This document shows, piece after piece, positions 1 to 8,646 of a DNA stretch of 36,730 bases; within the stretch, counting starts at the first letter, position 1, and the number at the start of each line of letters is the position of its first letter. The DNA comes from Acetobacter lambici (GTDB lineage: Bacteria > Pseudomonadota > Alphaproteobacteria > Acetobacterales > Acetobacteraceae): assembly GCF_011516885.1 (NCBI RefSeq), contig NZ_WOTD01000021.1, positions 1 through 36,730 of the forward strand, written 5' to 3'. The notes under the pieces were generated by a model. The model worked only from the letters and a program-made list of their open reading frames with translations, was not told the DNA's origin and did not search any database. A program made the position numbers and the translations under genes.

Positions 1-198
1 GCTGTCCCGCACCGTGGCAGGGTCTACTTCGGACACAAGCGGACCCGAATTGCCAAGGCGGCGGCGGTCCTGCTCCAACTGCGTCTCCGCATTCTGCGCT
101 AGCGCCGCTGTTGGCAAAATAACACCTGCCACGCTAACGGACTGGCACAAAAGGGCCAGACGCCACCGCAGGGGGGATGTTTTTCGTAAAAATATCAT
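1..198 (-). CDS. Exported protein, N-terminal part (runs off left edge)
   Basis: The 66 codons visible read without interruption to base 1. The N-terminus is a typical Sec signal peptide: a basic start (MIFLRKTSPLRWR), a hydrophobic core at about residues 14-28, and an AALA-QN cleavage site near residue 34. The mature part begins with a polar, charged stretch (QLEQDRRRLGNSG). The gene lies 144 nt downstream of a cobalamin riboswitch read in the same direction, so its expression should drop when B12 is plentiful. A signal peptide plus a B12 riboswitch fits a TonB-dependent outer-membrane receptor of the BtuB type, but no plug or barrel motif is inside the window, so the identity is inference. 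Confidence 0.75.
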   Translation of the reverse strand, partial: MIFLRKTSPLRWRLALLCQSVSVAGVILPTAALAQNAETQLEQDRRRLGNSGPLVSEVDPATVRDS

Positions 199-342
199 GG
201 AATCAAGCCTGTTTTCCCCACCCCTTGTCAGGGTGTGCTGTTGAATTGAATGCGCGTGTGGGAAAAAGAGCTGTCAGGTATAAAGTAGCATGGTCGACCA
301 TCCATCTCCGGCACCCCCGTCCGGCGATCAAGGTATGAGCGA

Positions 343-538
343 CAACGGCAGGTCTCCTGACTTGCGGATCAACGCATCAGGCCCAACCTTCCCGGTTGCT
401 GGGCAACCAGTGGCAGCGGTGTGGAACACCGCTCGGGCCAGATACTCTCCGCCTACAGTTGCGGGGGCAGTCGCCGACTGAATCTCCCTTGGGGGAGAGT
501 ACGGCATTCCCTTTTACTCCGCTTGCGCGGGACCGTTG
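343..538 (-). ncRNA. Cobalamin (B12) riboswitch
   Basis: Read on the minus strand, this holds the conserved parts of the cobalamin aptamer in order. A closing stem CAACGG (538-533) pairs with CCGTTG (348-343). An AAAGGGAA-like segment lies near 513-506. The core GCCCCCGCAACTGTAGGCG lies at about 469-451. The B12 box AGTCAGGAGACCTGCC lies at 362-347. The expression platform should lie between 342 and the downstream start codon at 198. The controlled gene is the exported protein at the left edge. Confidence 0.93.
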
Positions 539-575
539 GCTATGATGCATGCGCAATAGCCCATATTTTACCCGA

Positions 576-588
576 TTTGCAACGCAAA
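576..588. promoter_or_regulatory. Candidate LysR-type operator
   Basis: TTTGC-AAC-GCAAA is a perfect 13-bp dyad in the gap between the divergently read riboswitch transcript and the LysR gene. Its size and position fit an autoregulatory LysR half-site pair. The assignment rests only on symmetry and location. The rest of 539-721 shows no gene. Confidence 0.35.
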
Positions 589-721
589 AACCCACCCCAT
601 GCGCCACGGCCCACCACTATGGCGCAACGCAAACAGGGGACCGGACCTTGCTTTTTGGGCCATTTGGCCTCCAATGGCGGGCCAACCCCCCCAAACGTGA
701 CCCAACACACCAGACCCACCC

Positions 722-1672
722 ATGGACCCACGCTACCGCATTCCCCCCCTGTCCGCCCTGAACGCCTTTGTCGCTTTTGCCCGCACCGGTGGCATACGGC
801 GGGCGGCTACGGAACTGCGCGTGGACCATGCGGCCATCAGCCGCCATATCCGTGACCTTGAACTCTCGCTGGGCATTTCCTTGCGTGACAAGACTACTGG
901 CAGCCTGACACAGGCAGGCCAGACCTATTACGACCGCATTGCCCCCCTGCTGGACGGGCTGGCTACCGCCACTGCGGATATGCGTAACCGCGTGGCCCCG
1001 CTAACCGTGACCTGCGCGCACGGCTTTGCCTACCACTGGCTGCTGCCCCGGCTTTATGCTTTTCGCAAATCGCACCCGCATATGGAGGTACTACTCCGCT
1101 CGGTCGATGCCAGTGCAGCGTTCCATGTAAGTGGCGTGGAATCCACCAACCATGCCCAGATCGGCTATGTGCGCGAGGGGAGTACCACGCCCGAGCCACG
1201 CACCATCCGCCACATGGCCATTGCCCGGCCGCCGGTTTTTCCCGTGGCGTCACCCCATTGCATTCAGGCCCTTGGTGGCCAGCCCCGCACAACGGAGGAC
1301 CTGCTGGACGCCCCCCTGCTGCACGAGGAGGACGATACGGAATGGCGGCGCTGGTTTGCGGCACAGGGGGTCCATGCCTCCGTCATTCCCACCGCGGGCA
1401 GGTTGTGGCAGGCCCATATTACACTGGCCGCCGCCCGCGCGGGCGAGGGCATAGCCCTTGGCAACCCGTTTTTGCTGGGAGATGACCTGCTGACCGGGCG
1501 GCTGGTGCGCGTGCAACCCACCCAGACCCCGCTCAAGGCCACACCTCTGGGCGCTTACGTGCTGCGCGCCTCCGAACAGATGTGGGAAAAACCCTCCCTG
1601 CGCACCTTCCGCGACTGGCTGATGGAACAGGTGGCGCAGGAGATGGACAACCCCCTGCACCCTCCGGCCTGA
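722..1672 (+). CDS. LysR-family transcriptional regulator, GcvA-like
   Basis: A 316-residue DNA-binding regulator. Residues about 8-67 form the LysR winged helix (PPLSALNAFVAFARTG then ATELRVDHAAISRHIRDLE), and residues about 95-300 form the periplasmic-binding-protein-like effector domain. The opening 'PPLSALNAFVAFAR' resembles the GcvA/AmpR branch. The ATG has no good Shine-Dalgarno sequence, but it gives the full domain. It lies just upstream of a 4-aminobutyrate aminotransferase gene in the same direction, with a terminator-like hairpin between them. Control of that gene is plausible but not shown. The effector is unknown. Confidence 0.9.
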   Translation: MDPRYRIPPLSALNAFVAFARTGGIRRAATELRVDHAAISRHIRDLELSLGISLRDKTTGSLTQAGQTYYDRIAPLLDGLATATADMRNRVAPLTVTCAHGFAYHWLLPRLYAFRKSHPHMEVLLRSVDASAAFHVSGVESTNHAQIGYVREGSTTPEPRTIRHMAIARPPVFPVASPHCIQALGGQPRTTEDLLDAPLLHEEDDTEWRRWFAAQGVHASVIPTAGRLWQAHITLAAARAGEGIALGNPFLLGDDLLTGRLVRVQPTQTPLKATPLGAYVLRASEQMWEKPSLRTFRDWLMEQVAQEMDNPLHPPA

Positions 1673-1674
1673 GG

Positions 1675-1724
1675 GCCCAGACCAGAGCAGGTCTGGTGCC
1701 GCACGGATGCGGTGTTGATTTTTT
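1675..1724 (+). terminator. Rho-independent terminator after the LysR gene
   Basis: Two adjacent hairpins, CAGACC-agagca-GGTCTG and CCGCA-cgga-TGCGG, are followed within a few bases by a run of six T (1719-1724). It separates the LysR transcript from gabT. Confidence 0.6.
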
Positions 1725-1848
1725 ATCACCACCTACGCACCAAAAAATCGCCTCCCATCTGCCAATAAAAACACTTACGGAACGAACATGTTTGTCCCGC
1801 CCCAACCACGGGCCGGACCATATGACCGCCAACCGGAGCCAAACCTGA

Positions 1849-3135
1849 ATGATCACCACCAACAAAGACCTGCTGGCCCGCCGCAACAACGCCGTGCCGC
1901 GCGGGGTTTCCACCTCCACCCCCATTTTTGCCGACCGGGCCGAAAACGCGGAACTGTGGGACGTGGAAGGCCGCCGTTACGTTGACTTTGGCGGCGGCAT
2001 TGCCGTGCTGAACGTGGGCCACCGCCACCCCAAGGTTATGGCTGCGGTGCAAAAGCAGCTCGAACGCTTTACGCACACGGCTTTTCAGGTTTCGGCTTAC
2101 GAGTCCTACATTGAACTGGCCGAAAAGCTGAATGCGCGCGCGCCCTTCTCTGGCCCGGCCAAGACCATTTTCTTCACCACCGGTGGGGAAGCGACCGAAA
2201 ACGCGGTCAAGATCGCCCGTGCGGCAACCGGCCGTAACGGCGTTATTGCCTTTTGTGGTGGCTTCCACGGCCGCACGCTGCTGGCCTCGGCCATGACCGG
2301 CAAGGTCCTGCCCTACAAGGCTCCCTTTGGCACGCTGCCGGGTGAAGTGTACCACATCCCCTTCCCCGATCATGACATTACGGTCGAAGACAGCCTGAAA
2401 ATGCTGCACTTCCTGTTTGCCGCCGATATTGCGCCAAGCAATGTGGCCGCCATTATTATTGAACCCGTGCAGGGCGAAGGCGGGTTCCGCGTTGCCCCCA
2501 CAGCCCTGCTCAAGCACCTGCGTACGCTGTGCGACCAGCACGGCATCAAACTGATTGCCGATGAAGTGCAGAGCGGCTTTGGCCGGACCGGCAAGCTGTT
2601 TGGCATTGAACACTCCGGCGTGGAACCGGACCTGATCTCCGTTGCCAAGTCCCTTGCCGGGGGCATGCCGCTCTCCGGTGTTATTGGCCGTGCGGACCTG
2701 ATGGACAGCGTCCCCCCCGGCGGGCTGGGCGGCACCTACGCGGGCGCTCCCCTTGCCTGTGCGGCGGCCCTTGCCGTGCTGGACGTAATTGACGAGGAAA
2801 AACTGCTCGACCGTGCCAACGCCATGGGCGAACGCCTGAAGGCGCGCATTACCGCATGGCACAAGCGCACGGACCTGCTGCCCGTCAGCATGCCGCGCGG
2901 GCTGGGGGCCATGATCGCGTTTGACATTCTGGAACGCCACGCAGGCGTGGAACAGCGCGCGGGCTTTGCCTCCAAGGTTTGCGCCAAGGCATGCGAAAAA
3001 GGGCTGATCCTGCTGGCCTGCGGCGTACAGGGTGCAACCATTCGCATTCTGACCCCCCTGACCGCCTCCGATGCGCTGCTGGATGAAGGTCTGGATATTA
3101 TTGAACAGATTCTGCTCGAAGACGCCAAAGTCTGA
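1849..3135 (+). CDS. gabT: 4-aminobutyrate (GABA) aminotransferase
   Basis: A class III PLP-dependent aminotransferase of 428 residues, the usual GabT length. It transfers the amino group of GABA to 2-oxoglutarate, giving succinate semialdehyde and glutamate. Visible motifs are the cofactor-binding TTGGEATENAVK (about 110-121), IIIEPVQGEGG (about 202-212), ADEVQSGFGRTG with the PLP-ring Asp238, and the Schiff-base lysine K267 in SVAKSLAGG. The GGTYAGAPLACAAALAVLD block is also present. GGAG lies about 14 nt before the ATG. No succinate-semialdehyde dehydrogenase gene is next to it. A LysR regulator precedes it and a strong terminator follows. Related omega-aminotransferases share this fold, so the substrate is inferred from overall similarity to GabT. 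Confidence 0.93.
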   Translation: MITTNKDLLARRNNAVPRGVSTSTPIFADRAENAELWDVEGRRYVDFGGGIAVLNVGHRHPKVMAAVQKQLERFTHTAFQVSAYESYIELAEKLNARAPFSGPAKTIFFTTGGEATENAVKIARAATGRNGVIAFCGGFHGRTLLASAMTGKVLPYKAPFGTLPGEVYHIPFPDHDITVEDSLKMLHFLFAADIAPSNVAAIIIEPVQGEGGFRVAPTALLKHLRTLCDQHGIKLIADEVQSGFGRTGKLFGIEHSGVEPDLISVAKSLAGGMPLSGVIGRADLMDSVPPGGLGGTYAGAPLACAAALAVLDVIDEEKLLDRANAMGERLKARITAWHKRTDLLPVSMPRGLGAMIAFDILERHAGVEQRAGFASKVCAKACEKGLILLACGVQGATIRILTPLTASDALLDEGLDIIEQILLEDAKV

Positions 3136-3165
3136 TCATCCGTCCCTGACGGCCGGTTCCTGAGC

Positions 3166-3213
3166 AAAAGGCGATTCCCTTCCCCCATGGGGGCGGGGCA
3201 TCGCCTTTTTGTT
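3166..3213 (+). terminator. Terminator after gabT
   Basis: A hairpin with arms AAAAGGCGAT (3166-3175) and ATCGCCTTTT (3200-3209) encloses a GC-rich inner stem CCCCCATGGGGG and is followed by T residues. The symmetric A/T tails could let it work in both directions. Confidence 0.85.
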
Positions 3214-3318
3214 TGCCCCTGCCACAACGCATTACGGGCAAAAGCGGGAGAAAGGTCATAGTCAGGCCATGATTATCCATTAGGTTAAAAAAGAATTTAA
3301 ACTGATGGAGAGGAGCGC

Positions 3319-3420
3319 ATGACCGCGTTTGCAGCCTACTGGCAGGCCTTAAAAACAGGGCTTGTCAGGCTCCGTACCGCGCACCGCACCTTCTGGCGGG
3401 TCCGCAACGCGGATCACTGA
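3319..3420 (+). CDS. Small basic protein, 33 residues
   Basis: A short ORF preceded by a strong Shine-Dalgarno stretch (GATGGAGAGGAGCGC before ATG). The product is basic and aromatic: MTAFAAYWQA, LKTGLVRLRT, AHRTFWRVRNADH. It has five Arg and one Lys, and three Trp/Tyr residues, and could form one amphipathic helix. There is no signal peptide. It stands alone between the gabT terminator and the Ser-rich gene. I do not recognise it. The good ribosome-binding site is the main reason to call it a gene. Confidence 0.5.
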   Translation: MTAFAAYWQALKTGLVRLRTAHRTFWRVRNADH

Positions 3421-3547
3421 TATGCAACCAGCGCGCAGGCCCATGTGCGCCCATGCCAGGCATGGCTTATAAAGATTGACATTCCTTGCGCTCAGGTTCG
3501 ACAATACCGCGTGTTTTTTAAATCATCAGAATAAACGGGGCATCCTC

Positions 3548-3838
3548 ATGTCTTCTTCCATTTCAAGCCTGAGCGGCAGCAGCGCTGTTAACAGCCTGTT
3601 TGGCACATCTTCTTCGAGCAGCACGTCTTCGGGCTCTTCTGCCTCGGGTAGCAGCAGCTCCTCCTCCTCTTCTTCCACCACGACCACCAGCCAGACATTC
3701 AATGCCGATGGGTCCATTACAACCATCGTCAAAGACGCTGCTGGGGATATCCTGTCCGAAACCACCACGGGTGGCTCCTCGGGTTCGGCATCCGACTCCG
3801 CACAGAACGACACCAGCGGTCTGGATACGTACGCCTGA
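3548..3838 (+). CDS. Serine-rich low-complexity protein
   Basis: A 96-residue protein. The first half is almost pure Ser with some Gly and Thr (long Ser runs at about residues 21-44, then TTTTS). The second half has a less repetitive segment, NADGSITTIVKDAAGDILSE, and a Gly/Ser/Asp tail. It is predicted to be disordered, with no signal peptide or membrane segment. The start at 3548 is chosen because ACGGGG lies just upstream; a longer reading from 3476 would add residues with no initiation signal. A terminator follows directly. Function unknown. Confidence 0.65.
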   Translation: MSSSISSLSGSSAVNSLFGTSSSSSTSSGSSASGSSSSSSSSSTTTTSQTFNADGSITTIVKDAAGDILSETTTGGSSGSASDSAQNDTSGLDTYA

Positions 3839-3879
3839 TTTTCTGACCGGAAAATCTGGGGGCTCTTTGCAGCGCCCGT

Positions 3880-3917
3880 AAAAAACCCGCCATTCCAGAC
3901 CGGAAGGCGGGTTTTTT
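3880..3917 (+). terminator. Bidirectional terminator between convergent genes
   Basis: AAAAAACCCGCC and GGCGGGTTTTTT form a strong stem around a 13-nt loop. A-runs and T-runs at the two ends let it serve both the Ser-rich gene (plus) and the repeat protein gene (minus). Confidence 0.92.
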
Positions 3918-3938
3918 ATTGCCGTGGGTTACGCGGGC

Positions 3939-4397
3939 TTACTTTTTATCGTCGTCCGTAAAGCCGTTGTGAATATCGTGCCCGACGGCACTGCCCGTGT
4001 TGCCAATTTTCTGGCCGGTCCGTTCACCCCAATTGCCCACGTCATGTGCGGCGCTGGTGGTGCCGGTTTTGGTTTTATCCCAAGCTTCGGACGTACCGGA
4101 CTTGGTCTTGTCCCAGACCTTGGCACTTCCGGACTTGGTTTTATCCCATGTTTTGTCCGTCCCGGTTTTGGTTTTGTCCCAAGCCTCGGACGTGCCTGTT
4201 TTGGTCTTGTCCCATGCTTCGGATGTGCCGGACTTTGTTTTGTCCCACGCTTTTTCCGTGCCCTGACGGGTAGAATCCCATGCTTTGGTCAAAGCACCGG
4301 GTTCTTCCGCATGTGCGGGGGCTGCGGGCAGGCTTACAGCAAATACGGCCGCACCCACCATGGTCATCAAAGCGGTAGCAAACGACTGTTTGGTCAT
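3939..4397 (-). CDS. Exported protein with seven 11-residue repeats
   Basis: A 152-residue protein with a clear signal peptide (MTKQSFATALMTMVGAAVFAVS, cleavage after AHA near residue 30). Residues 39-115 are seven tandem 11-residue units of consensus AWDKTKSGTSE, the DNA repeating every 33 bp (4053-4283). The tail (116-152) is hydrophilic and ends in FTDDDKK. An 11-residue period with alternating charge suggests an extended amphipathic helix as in LEA-like or apolipoprotein-like stress proteins. This is a structural analogy, not a family assignment. The start has AAGGAATGGCCTA before the ATG. The protein should be periplasmic, and repeat number may vary between strains. Confidence 0.8.
   Translation of the reverse strand: MTKQSFATALMTMVGAAVFAVSLPAAPAHAEEPGALTKAWDSTRQGTEKAWDKTKSGTSEAWDKTKTGTSEAWDKTKTGTDKTWDKTKSGSAKVWDKTKSGTSEAWDKTKTGTTSAAHDVGNWGERTGQKIGNTGSAVGHDIHNGFTDDDKK
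4053..4283 (-). repeat. 33-bp tandem repeat array, seven units
   Basis: Seven consecutive 33-bp units each encode an 11-residue W-D-x-T-x-x-G motif inside the exported repeat protein. The units are similar but not identical. Such arrays are prone to gain or loss of units by slippage. Confidence 0.85.
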
Positions 4398-4490
4398 TAG
4401 GCCATTCCTTCTTAAATATCTGACAACGTCTTGTGCTGCCTAGGTCTGAAGCCCCTTTGTGGCAAATGTAAGCCCCTTCCTTATCTGTAA

Positions 4491-4970
4491 TCAGAAAGGC
4501 GTGACATCACCGGGCATGCTGTCCAGTGCCGCTTGCAAAATGTAGGCCGCGGCCAGCTTGTCCACCGCCTCCGCCCGCTTTGCGCGCGACAGATCCGCCT
4601 CCTGAATAAGCATCCGGTTTACCGCAGAGGAGGACAGGCGCTCGTCCCACAGGCAGGCGGGGAGCCCGGTCTGCGTGGACAGGTCCATGGTCCAGTCCCG
4701 GGCAGCCTGTGCTGCGGGGCCGAACGACCCGTCGAGCGAGAGGGGAATACCCACAACCAGCCCCACCACCCCATGCTCCTGCGCAATAGCGCGAATAAGG
4801 GTGGCCATCTGCCCCAACTTGCCGCGCTTTACGGTCTGGAAGGGGGAGGCAACTATGCGGGATACGTCAGACAACGCCAGTCCGACCTGTTTGCGCCCGG
4901 GGTCTATGCCCAGCAAGCGGGCATGTCTGGGCAGGGTGGCAGCCAATTGGGGAAGAGTGAGAAGAGTCAT
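4491..4970 (-). CDS. ruvX: Holliday junction resolvase-like protein RuvX (YqgF)
   Basis: A 159-residue RNase H-fold nuclease of the YqgF/RuvX family, implicated in 16S rRNA 5'-end maturation and possibly Holliday-junction processing in the cytoplasm. The family signature LLGIDPGRKQVGLALSD begins near residue 19 and includes the metal-binding Asp23. LVVGIPLSLDG lies in the middle, WDERLSS is the second acidic motif, and EAVDKLAAAYILQ is the C-terminal acidic helix. Length is typical. It is divergent from gatC, leaving an 80-bp shared promoter region. Confidence 0.93.
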   Translation of the reverse strand: MTLLTLPQLAATLPRHARLLGIDPGRKQVGLALSDVSRIVASPFQTVKRGKLGQMATLIRAIAQEHGVVGLVVGIPLSLDGSFGPAAQAARDWTMDLSTQTGLPACLWDERLSSSAVNRMLIQEADLSRAKRAEAVDKLAAAYILQAALDSMPGDVTPF

Positions 4971-5050
4971 GCCCCATGGTATGTTGCCTTCCGCGCGATT
5001 ATGCTAGGTGCAATTCTCTATTCAGACTGAAGAAAGAGGGGCCCACTCTC

Positions 5051-5338
5051 ATGTCGCTAGACCTTGCGACCACCCGACGCATCGCAAAACTGGCCCGTAT
5101 AGGGCTTGAGGAACACGCGCTGGAGGCCACGCGCCAGAAGCTGAACGGTATTCTGGGCTGGATTGACCAGCTTGCCGAGGTGGATGTTACGGGTGTGCCG
5201 CCCATGGTGGGAACGGAAACCGAAACCCTGCGCCAGCGTGAAGACAAGGTGACCGACGGCAACTGCCGCGACGCCCTGATGGCCTGCGCGCCCGAAACCT
5301 CTGGCCCCTTCTATACCGTACCCAAGGTGGTGGAATAA
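5051..5338 (+). CDS. gatC: Asp/Glu-tRNA amidotransferase subunit C
   Basis: A 95-residue GatC, the small subunit that stabilises GatA in the complex converting misacylated Glu-tRNA(Gln) and Asp-tRNA(Asn) to Gln-tRNA and Asn-tRNA. Typical features are the N-terminal helix ([16 protein letters not shown]), the [19 protein letters not shown] linker and the C-terminal [13 protein letters not shown]. The start at MSLDLATT matches family length; an upstream in-frame start at 4976 would add 25 unrelated residues. The stop TAA overlaps the gatA ATG by one base, so the genes are translationally coupled. Confidence 0.95.
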   Translation: MSLDLATTRRIAKLARIGLEEHALEATRQKLNGILGWIDQLAEVDVTGVPPMVGTETETLRQREDKVTDGNCRDALMACAPETSGPFYTVPKVVE

Positions 5339-6825
5339 TGCTGACCGGTTTGACCCTAACCCAAGCCCGTGCCGGGCTCACCACCCGCAAATTTTCCGCG
5401 CGGGAGCTGGCACAGGCCCATCTGGACGCCATTGGCCGCCTGAACACCGCCCTTAACGCCTACATTACCGTACTGCCCGAAGCCGACGTGCTGGCCAGCG
5501 CGGATGCAGCGGATGCCCGCTACGCAGCAGGCACCCAAGGCATTATGGACGGCCTGCCCATTGGCGTAAAAGACCTGTTCTGCACCAAGGGCGTGCGCAC
5601 CACGGCAGCGAGCAAAATGCTGGCCGACTTTGTGCCCCCGTATGAGAGCACGGTGACCGCCAACCTGCTGAACGCTGGTGCGGTGTTCCTTGGCAAGACC
5701 AATCTGGACGAATTCGCCATGGGTTCGGCCAACATCAACTCAGCCTTTGGGCCGACCACCAACCCATGGAAGCGCAAGGGGGATGAGGCAACGGCTCTGG
5801 TGCCCGGTGGCTCCTCGGGTGGGTCTTCCGCCGCTGTTGCCGCGGGCATGGCGCTGGCCGCAACCGGGACCGACACGGGCGGCTCCATCCGCCAGCCTGC
5901 CGCCTATTGCGGTATTGTCGGCCTTAAGCCCACCTATGGCCGGTGCAGCCGCTGGGGCACCATTGCCTTTGCAAGCTCCCTCGATCAGGCAGGCCCCATG
6001 ACCCGCAGCGTGGCCGATGCCGGGCTGATGCTCGAAGCCATGGCGGGGTTTGATGCCAAGGACAGCACAAGCTCCAACCGTGCGGTGCCCGAGTTCCACA
6101 AGGCCGTGGGCAAAAGTGTTAAGGGCCTGCGCGTTGGCATTCCCGCCGAATACCGCGCCCCCGGCCTGCCAGCCGATGTGGTGGCCATGTGGGAACAGGG
6201 CATTGCGTGGCTGAAGGCCGCAGGGTGCGAGGTGGTGGATGTCTCCCTCCCCCACACACGCTACGGGCTGACCACCTACTACATTATTGCCCCGGCCGAA
6301 TGTTCCTCCAACCTTGCCCGTTACGACGGCATCCGCTTTGGCATGCGCAAGGACGCACCAACGCTGGACGGCGTGTACGAAGCCACCCGTGCCGCAGGCT
6401 TTGGGCAGGAAGTGCGCAACCGTATTCTCATGGGCACGTATGTTCTGTCCGCCGGGTATTACGATGCATACTACCTGAAAGCCCAGAAGGTCCGCACCCT
6501 GATCAAGCGCGACTTTGAAACCGCGTTTGAAACCGTAGACGTGCTGCTGACCCCAACGGCCCCGTCCGCGGCCTTTGCACAGGGCGAGAACATGGACGAC
6601 CCGGTGCAGATGTACCTCAACGACATCTTTACCGTACCCGCCAGCATGGCCGGTGTGCCTGCCCTTTCCGTCCCCGTGGGGCTGAATGATGCCGGGTTGC
6701 CACTGGGCTTGCAGGTTATTGGCAAGCATTTTGATGAAGAAACCGTGCTGTCCGTGGGCGGCGCGCTGGAAGCGGCGGCAGGGTTTACGCACGTACCGTC
6801 CGTCCATGCGGGAGCAGGCGCATGA
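5338..6825 (+). CDS. gatA: Asp/Glu-tRNA amidotransferase subunit A
   Basis: A 495-residue amidase-signature enzyme that releases ammonia from glutamine for tRNA-dependent amidation. The Ser-cisSer-Lys triad is visible: K78 in GVKDLFC, the cis-Ser at about S159 in [15 protein letters not shown], and the nucleophile S183 in [15 protein letters not shown]. Length and order fit bacterial GatA. It is the second gene of gatCAB. The reading starts one base inside the gatC stop and ends in a 4-base ATGA overlap with gatB. Confidence 0.97.
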   Translation: MLTGLTLTQARAGLTTRKFSARELAQAHLDAIGRLNTALNAYITVLPEADVLASADAADARYAAGTQGIMDGLPIGVKDLFCTKGVRTTAASKMLADFVPPYESTVTANLLNAGAVFLGKTNLDEFAMGSANINSAFGPTTNPWKRKGDEATALVPGGSSGGSSAAVAAGMALAATGTDTGGSIRQPAAYCGIVGLKPTYGRCSRWGTIAFASSLDQAGPMTRSVADAGLMLEAMAGFDAKDSTSSNRAVPEFHKAVGKSVKGLRVGIPAEYRAPGLPADVVAMWEQGIAWLKAAGCEVVDVSLPHTRYGLTTYYIIAPAECSSNLARYDGIRFGMRKDAPTLDGVYEATRAAGFGQEVRNRILMGTYVLSAGYYDAYYLKAQKVRTLIKRDFETAFETVDVLLTPTAPSAAFAQGENMDDPVQMYLNDIFTVPASMAGVPALSVPVGLNDAGLPLGLQVIGKHFDEETVLSVGGALEAAAGFTHVPSVHAGAGA

Positions 6826-8276
6826 GCTACACAATTGAAGGCCGTACCGGCACATGGGAAATTGTGGTCGGGCTGGAAGTCCATGCCCAGATCATCAGCC
6901 ATTCCAAGCTGTTCTCCGGGGCTTCCACCACCTTTGGGGGCGCCCCCAACACACAGGTCAGTCTGGTGGATGCGGCATTCCCCGGCATGCTGCCCGTGAT
7001 CAACCACGAATGCGTGGCTCAGGCCGTGCGCACCGGGGTGGGACTTAACGCACAGATCAACCTGTTCAGCCGCTTTGACCGCAAGAACTACTTTTACGCC
7101 GATCTGCCTCAGGGCTACCAGATCAGCCAGTTCGAGCACCCCATTGTCGGCAAGGGCGTGGTCAGCATTGAGCTACAGAATGGCGATGTGCGCGAGATCG
7201 GCATTACCCGCCTGCATATTGAGCAGGACGCAGGCAAGCTCCTGCACGATCAGGACCCCACCAAATCCTTTGTGGACCTCAACCGCTCCGGTGTGGCCCT
7301 GATGGAAATTGTGAGCGAACCTGATATTCGTGAACCAGAGGAGGCCGGGGCCTACCTGCGCAAGCTGCGCCAGATCCTGCGCTACCTTGGCACCTGCGAT
7401 GGCAACATGGAAGAAGGCTCCATGCGGGCCGACGTAAACGTCTCTGTCCGCAAGGCGGGGGAACCCTTCCGCACCCGCTGCGAGATCAAGAACGTCAACT
7501 CCATCCGCTTTGTCATGCAGGCCATCGAGGTGGAAGCTGCCCGTCAGGTGGAAATCTGGGAAAATGGTGGCGAGGTTGATCAGGAAACCCGCCTGTTCGA
7601 CCCCGGCCGGGGCGAAACCCGGACCATGCGCTCCAAGGAAGACGCGCATGACTACCGCTACTTCCCCGACCCCGACCTGCTGCCGCTGGTGCTGGAGCAG
7701 GCATGGGTGGACGAACTGGCCGCCAACCTGCCCGAACTGCCAGATGCAAAGCGCGCGCGCTTTCAGGCCGAATACGGCATTGCCTTCTACGATGCCGGGG
7801 TGCTGGTAGCCGAGCAGGCCGTCGCCGAGTATTACGAGGCCGTAGCCCGTGGGCGGGATGGCAAGCTGGCTGCCACATGGGTCATGGGCGACCTGTTTGC
7901 CGCCCTCAACCGCACCAGCAACAGCATAGAAACCAGCCCCGTCAGCGCGGCCGCACTGGGCAAAATGCTGGACCTGATTGCCGACAAGACCATTAACGGC
8001 AAAATTGCCAAGGAAGTCTTTGAAGACATGGTGGAAACGGGTGAAAGCCCCGATGCCATCGTGGAAAAAAAGGGCCTGCGGCAGGTCACCGACACGGGTG
8101 CGATTGATGCGGCCATTACCGCCGTATTGGAAAAACACCCAGACAAACTGGCCGAATACCGCTCCGGCAAGGACAAGCTGTTCGGCTTTTTTGTGGGGCA
8201 GGTCATGAAGGAAACCAAGGGCAAAGCAAACCCGGCCATGGTGAACGAAGCGCTGAAAGCCAAGTTGGACGCATAA
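6822..8276 (+). CDS. gatB: Asp/Glu-tRNA amidotransferase subunit B
   Basis: A 484-residue GatB, the tRNA-binding and glutamyl-phosphate-forming subunit. The N-terminal catalytic cradle starts [13 protein letters not shown]. Then come [34 protein letters not shown], the [12 protein letters not shown] motif, and the C-terminal helical and YqeY-like tail domains ending at residue 484. It completes gatCAB. The organism therefore probably makes Gln-tRNA(Gln), Asn-tRNA(Asn) or both by the indirect route. Confidence 0.97.
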   Translation: MSYTIEGRTGTWEIVVGLEVHAQIISHSKLFSGASTTFGGAPNTQVSLVDAAFPGMLPVINHECVAQAVRTGVGLNAQINLFSRFDRKNYFYADLPQGYQISQFEHPIVGKGVVSIELQNGDVREIGITRLHIEQDAGKLLHDQDPTKSFVDLNRSGVALMEIVSEPDIREPEEAGAYLRKLRQILRYLGTCDGNMEEGSMRADVNVSVRKAGEPFRTRCEIKNVNSIRFVMQAIEVEAARQVEIWENGGEVDQETRLFDPGRGETRTMRSKEDAHDYRYFPDPDLLPLVLEQAWVDELAANLPELPDAKRARFQAEYGIAFYDAGVLVAEQAVAEYYEAVARGRDGKLAATWVMGDLFAALNRTSNSIETSPVSAAALGKMLDLIADKTINGKIAKEVFEDMVETGESPDAIVEKKGLRQVTDTGAIDAAITAVLEKHPDKLAEYRSGKDKLFGFFVGQVMKETKGKANPAMVNEALKAKLDA

Positions 8277-8314
8277 AAGCGCCGGGATAAAAAATAACAC
8301 CAAATTACGCATCT

Positions 8315-8343
8315 GGGGGTTTGACGGAACGCGCCAAACCCCC
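8315..8343 (+). terminator. Hairpin after gatB
   Basis: GGGGGTTT (8315-8322) and AAACCCCC (8336-8343) form an 8-bp stem with a 13-nt loop 38 nt after the gatB stop. The U-tract is missing, so it may be a weak terminator or an mRNA 3'-end stabiliser. Confidence 0.5.
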
Positions 8344-8383
8344 TAAAAGCAGCAGTGCAAACGTCGTGTCTGCACTCTTCGGC

Positions 8384-8475
8384 GGAGGGGTGGCCGAGAG
8401 GCTGAAGGCGGCGGTTTGCTAAACCGTTATACCGGGAAACTGGTATCGTGGGTTCGAATCCCATCCCCTCCGCCA
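8384..8475 (+). tRNA. tRNA-Ser (anticodon GCU)
   Basis: A complete class II tRNA of 92 nt. Acceptor GGAGGGG (8384-8390) pairs with CCCCTCC (8465-8471), followed by discriminator G and encoded CCA. The anticodon stem is GCGGT/ACCGT with loop TTGCTAA. The long variable arm is TACCGG-GAAA-CTGGTA. The T-arm is GGGTTCGAATCCC. The gene is the integration target of the adjacent AT-rich element: its 3' half from base 8415 is repeated, with changes, at 16746-16807. Confidence 0.96.
8415..8432 (+). repeat. Left attachment core
   Basis: TTTGCTAAACCGTTATAC inside the tRNA-Ser anticodon arm is identical to 16746-16763. Homology continues to the tRNA 3' end with compensated differences in the variable arm and T-stem. 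Confidence 0.85.
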
Positions 8476-8517
8476 ACTCCTTGATTTTCTTGGCCTTTAT
8501 GGGCTTCAAAAATCAAG

Positions 8518-8609
8518 AGTGCATCGAGACAGCATAAAAACGGTTTAAAAATTAGCTAAAAAAGTGCATCGAGAGTGCATCGGATGCATCGAAATTTTTG
8601 TGCATTGAA
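8518..8609. repeat. Cluster of GTGCATCGA-like repeats, left end
   Basis: Five copies of a GTGCATCGA-type motif lie 40-130 bp inside the left junction: AGTGCATCGAGA at 8518-8529 and 8563-8574, AGTGCATCGG at 8574-8583, GATGCATCGAAA at 8583-8594, and GTGCATTGAA at 8600-8609. The same motif recurs beside the right junction. Repeats near both ends of an integrating element are typical of integrase arm-type or excisionase sites; the binding protein is inferred. There is no gene between 8476 and 8646. Confidence 0.6.
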
Positions 8610-8646
8610 TCGCTTTATATCCATGAAGCCATCCGATGACATTATG

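Noticed and set aside
1726..2940. 404-codon open frame antisense to gabT
   Set aside because: It mirrors the high-GC codon pattern of gabT, has no protein motif and no ribosome-binding site.
4053..4283. CRISPR array
   Set aside because: The 33-bp units are coding, contiguous and without spacers.
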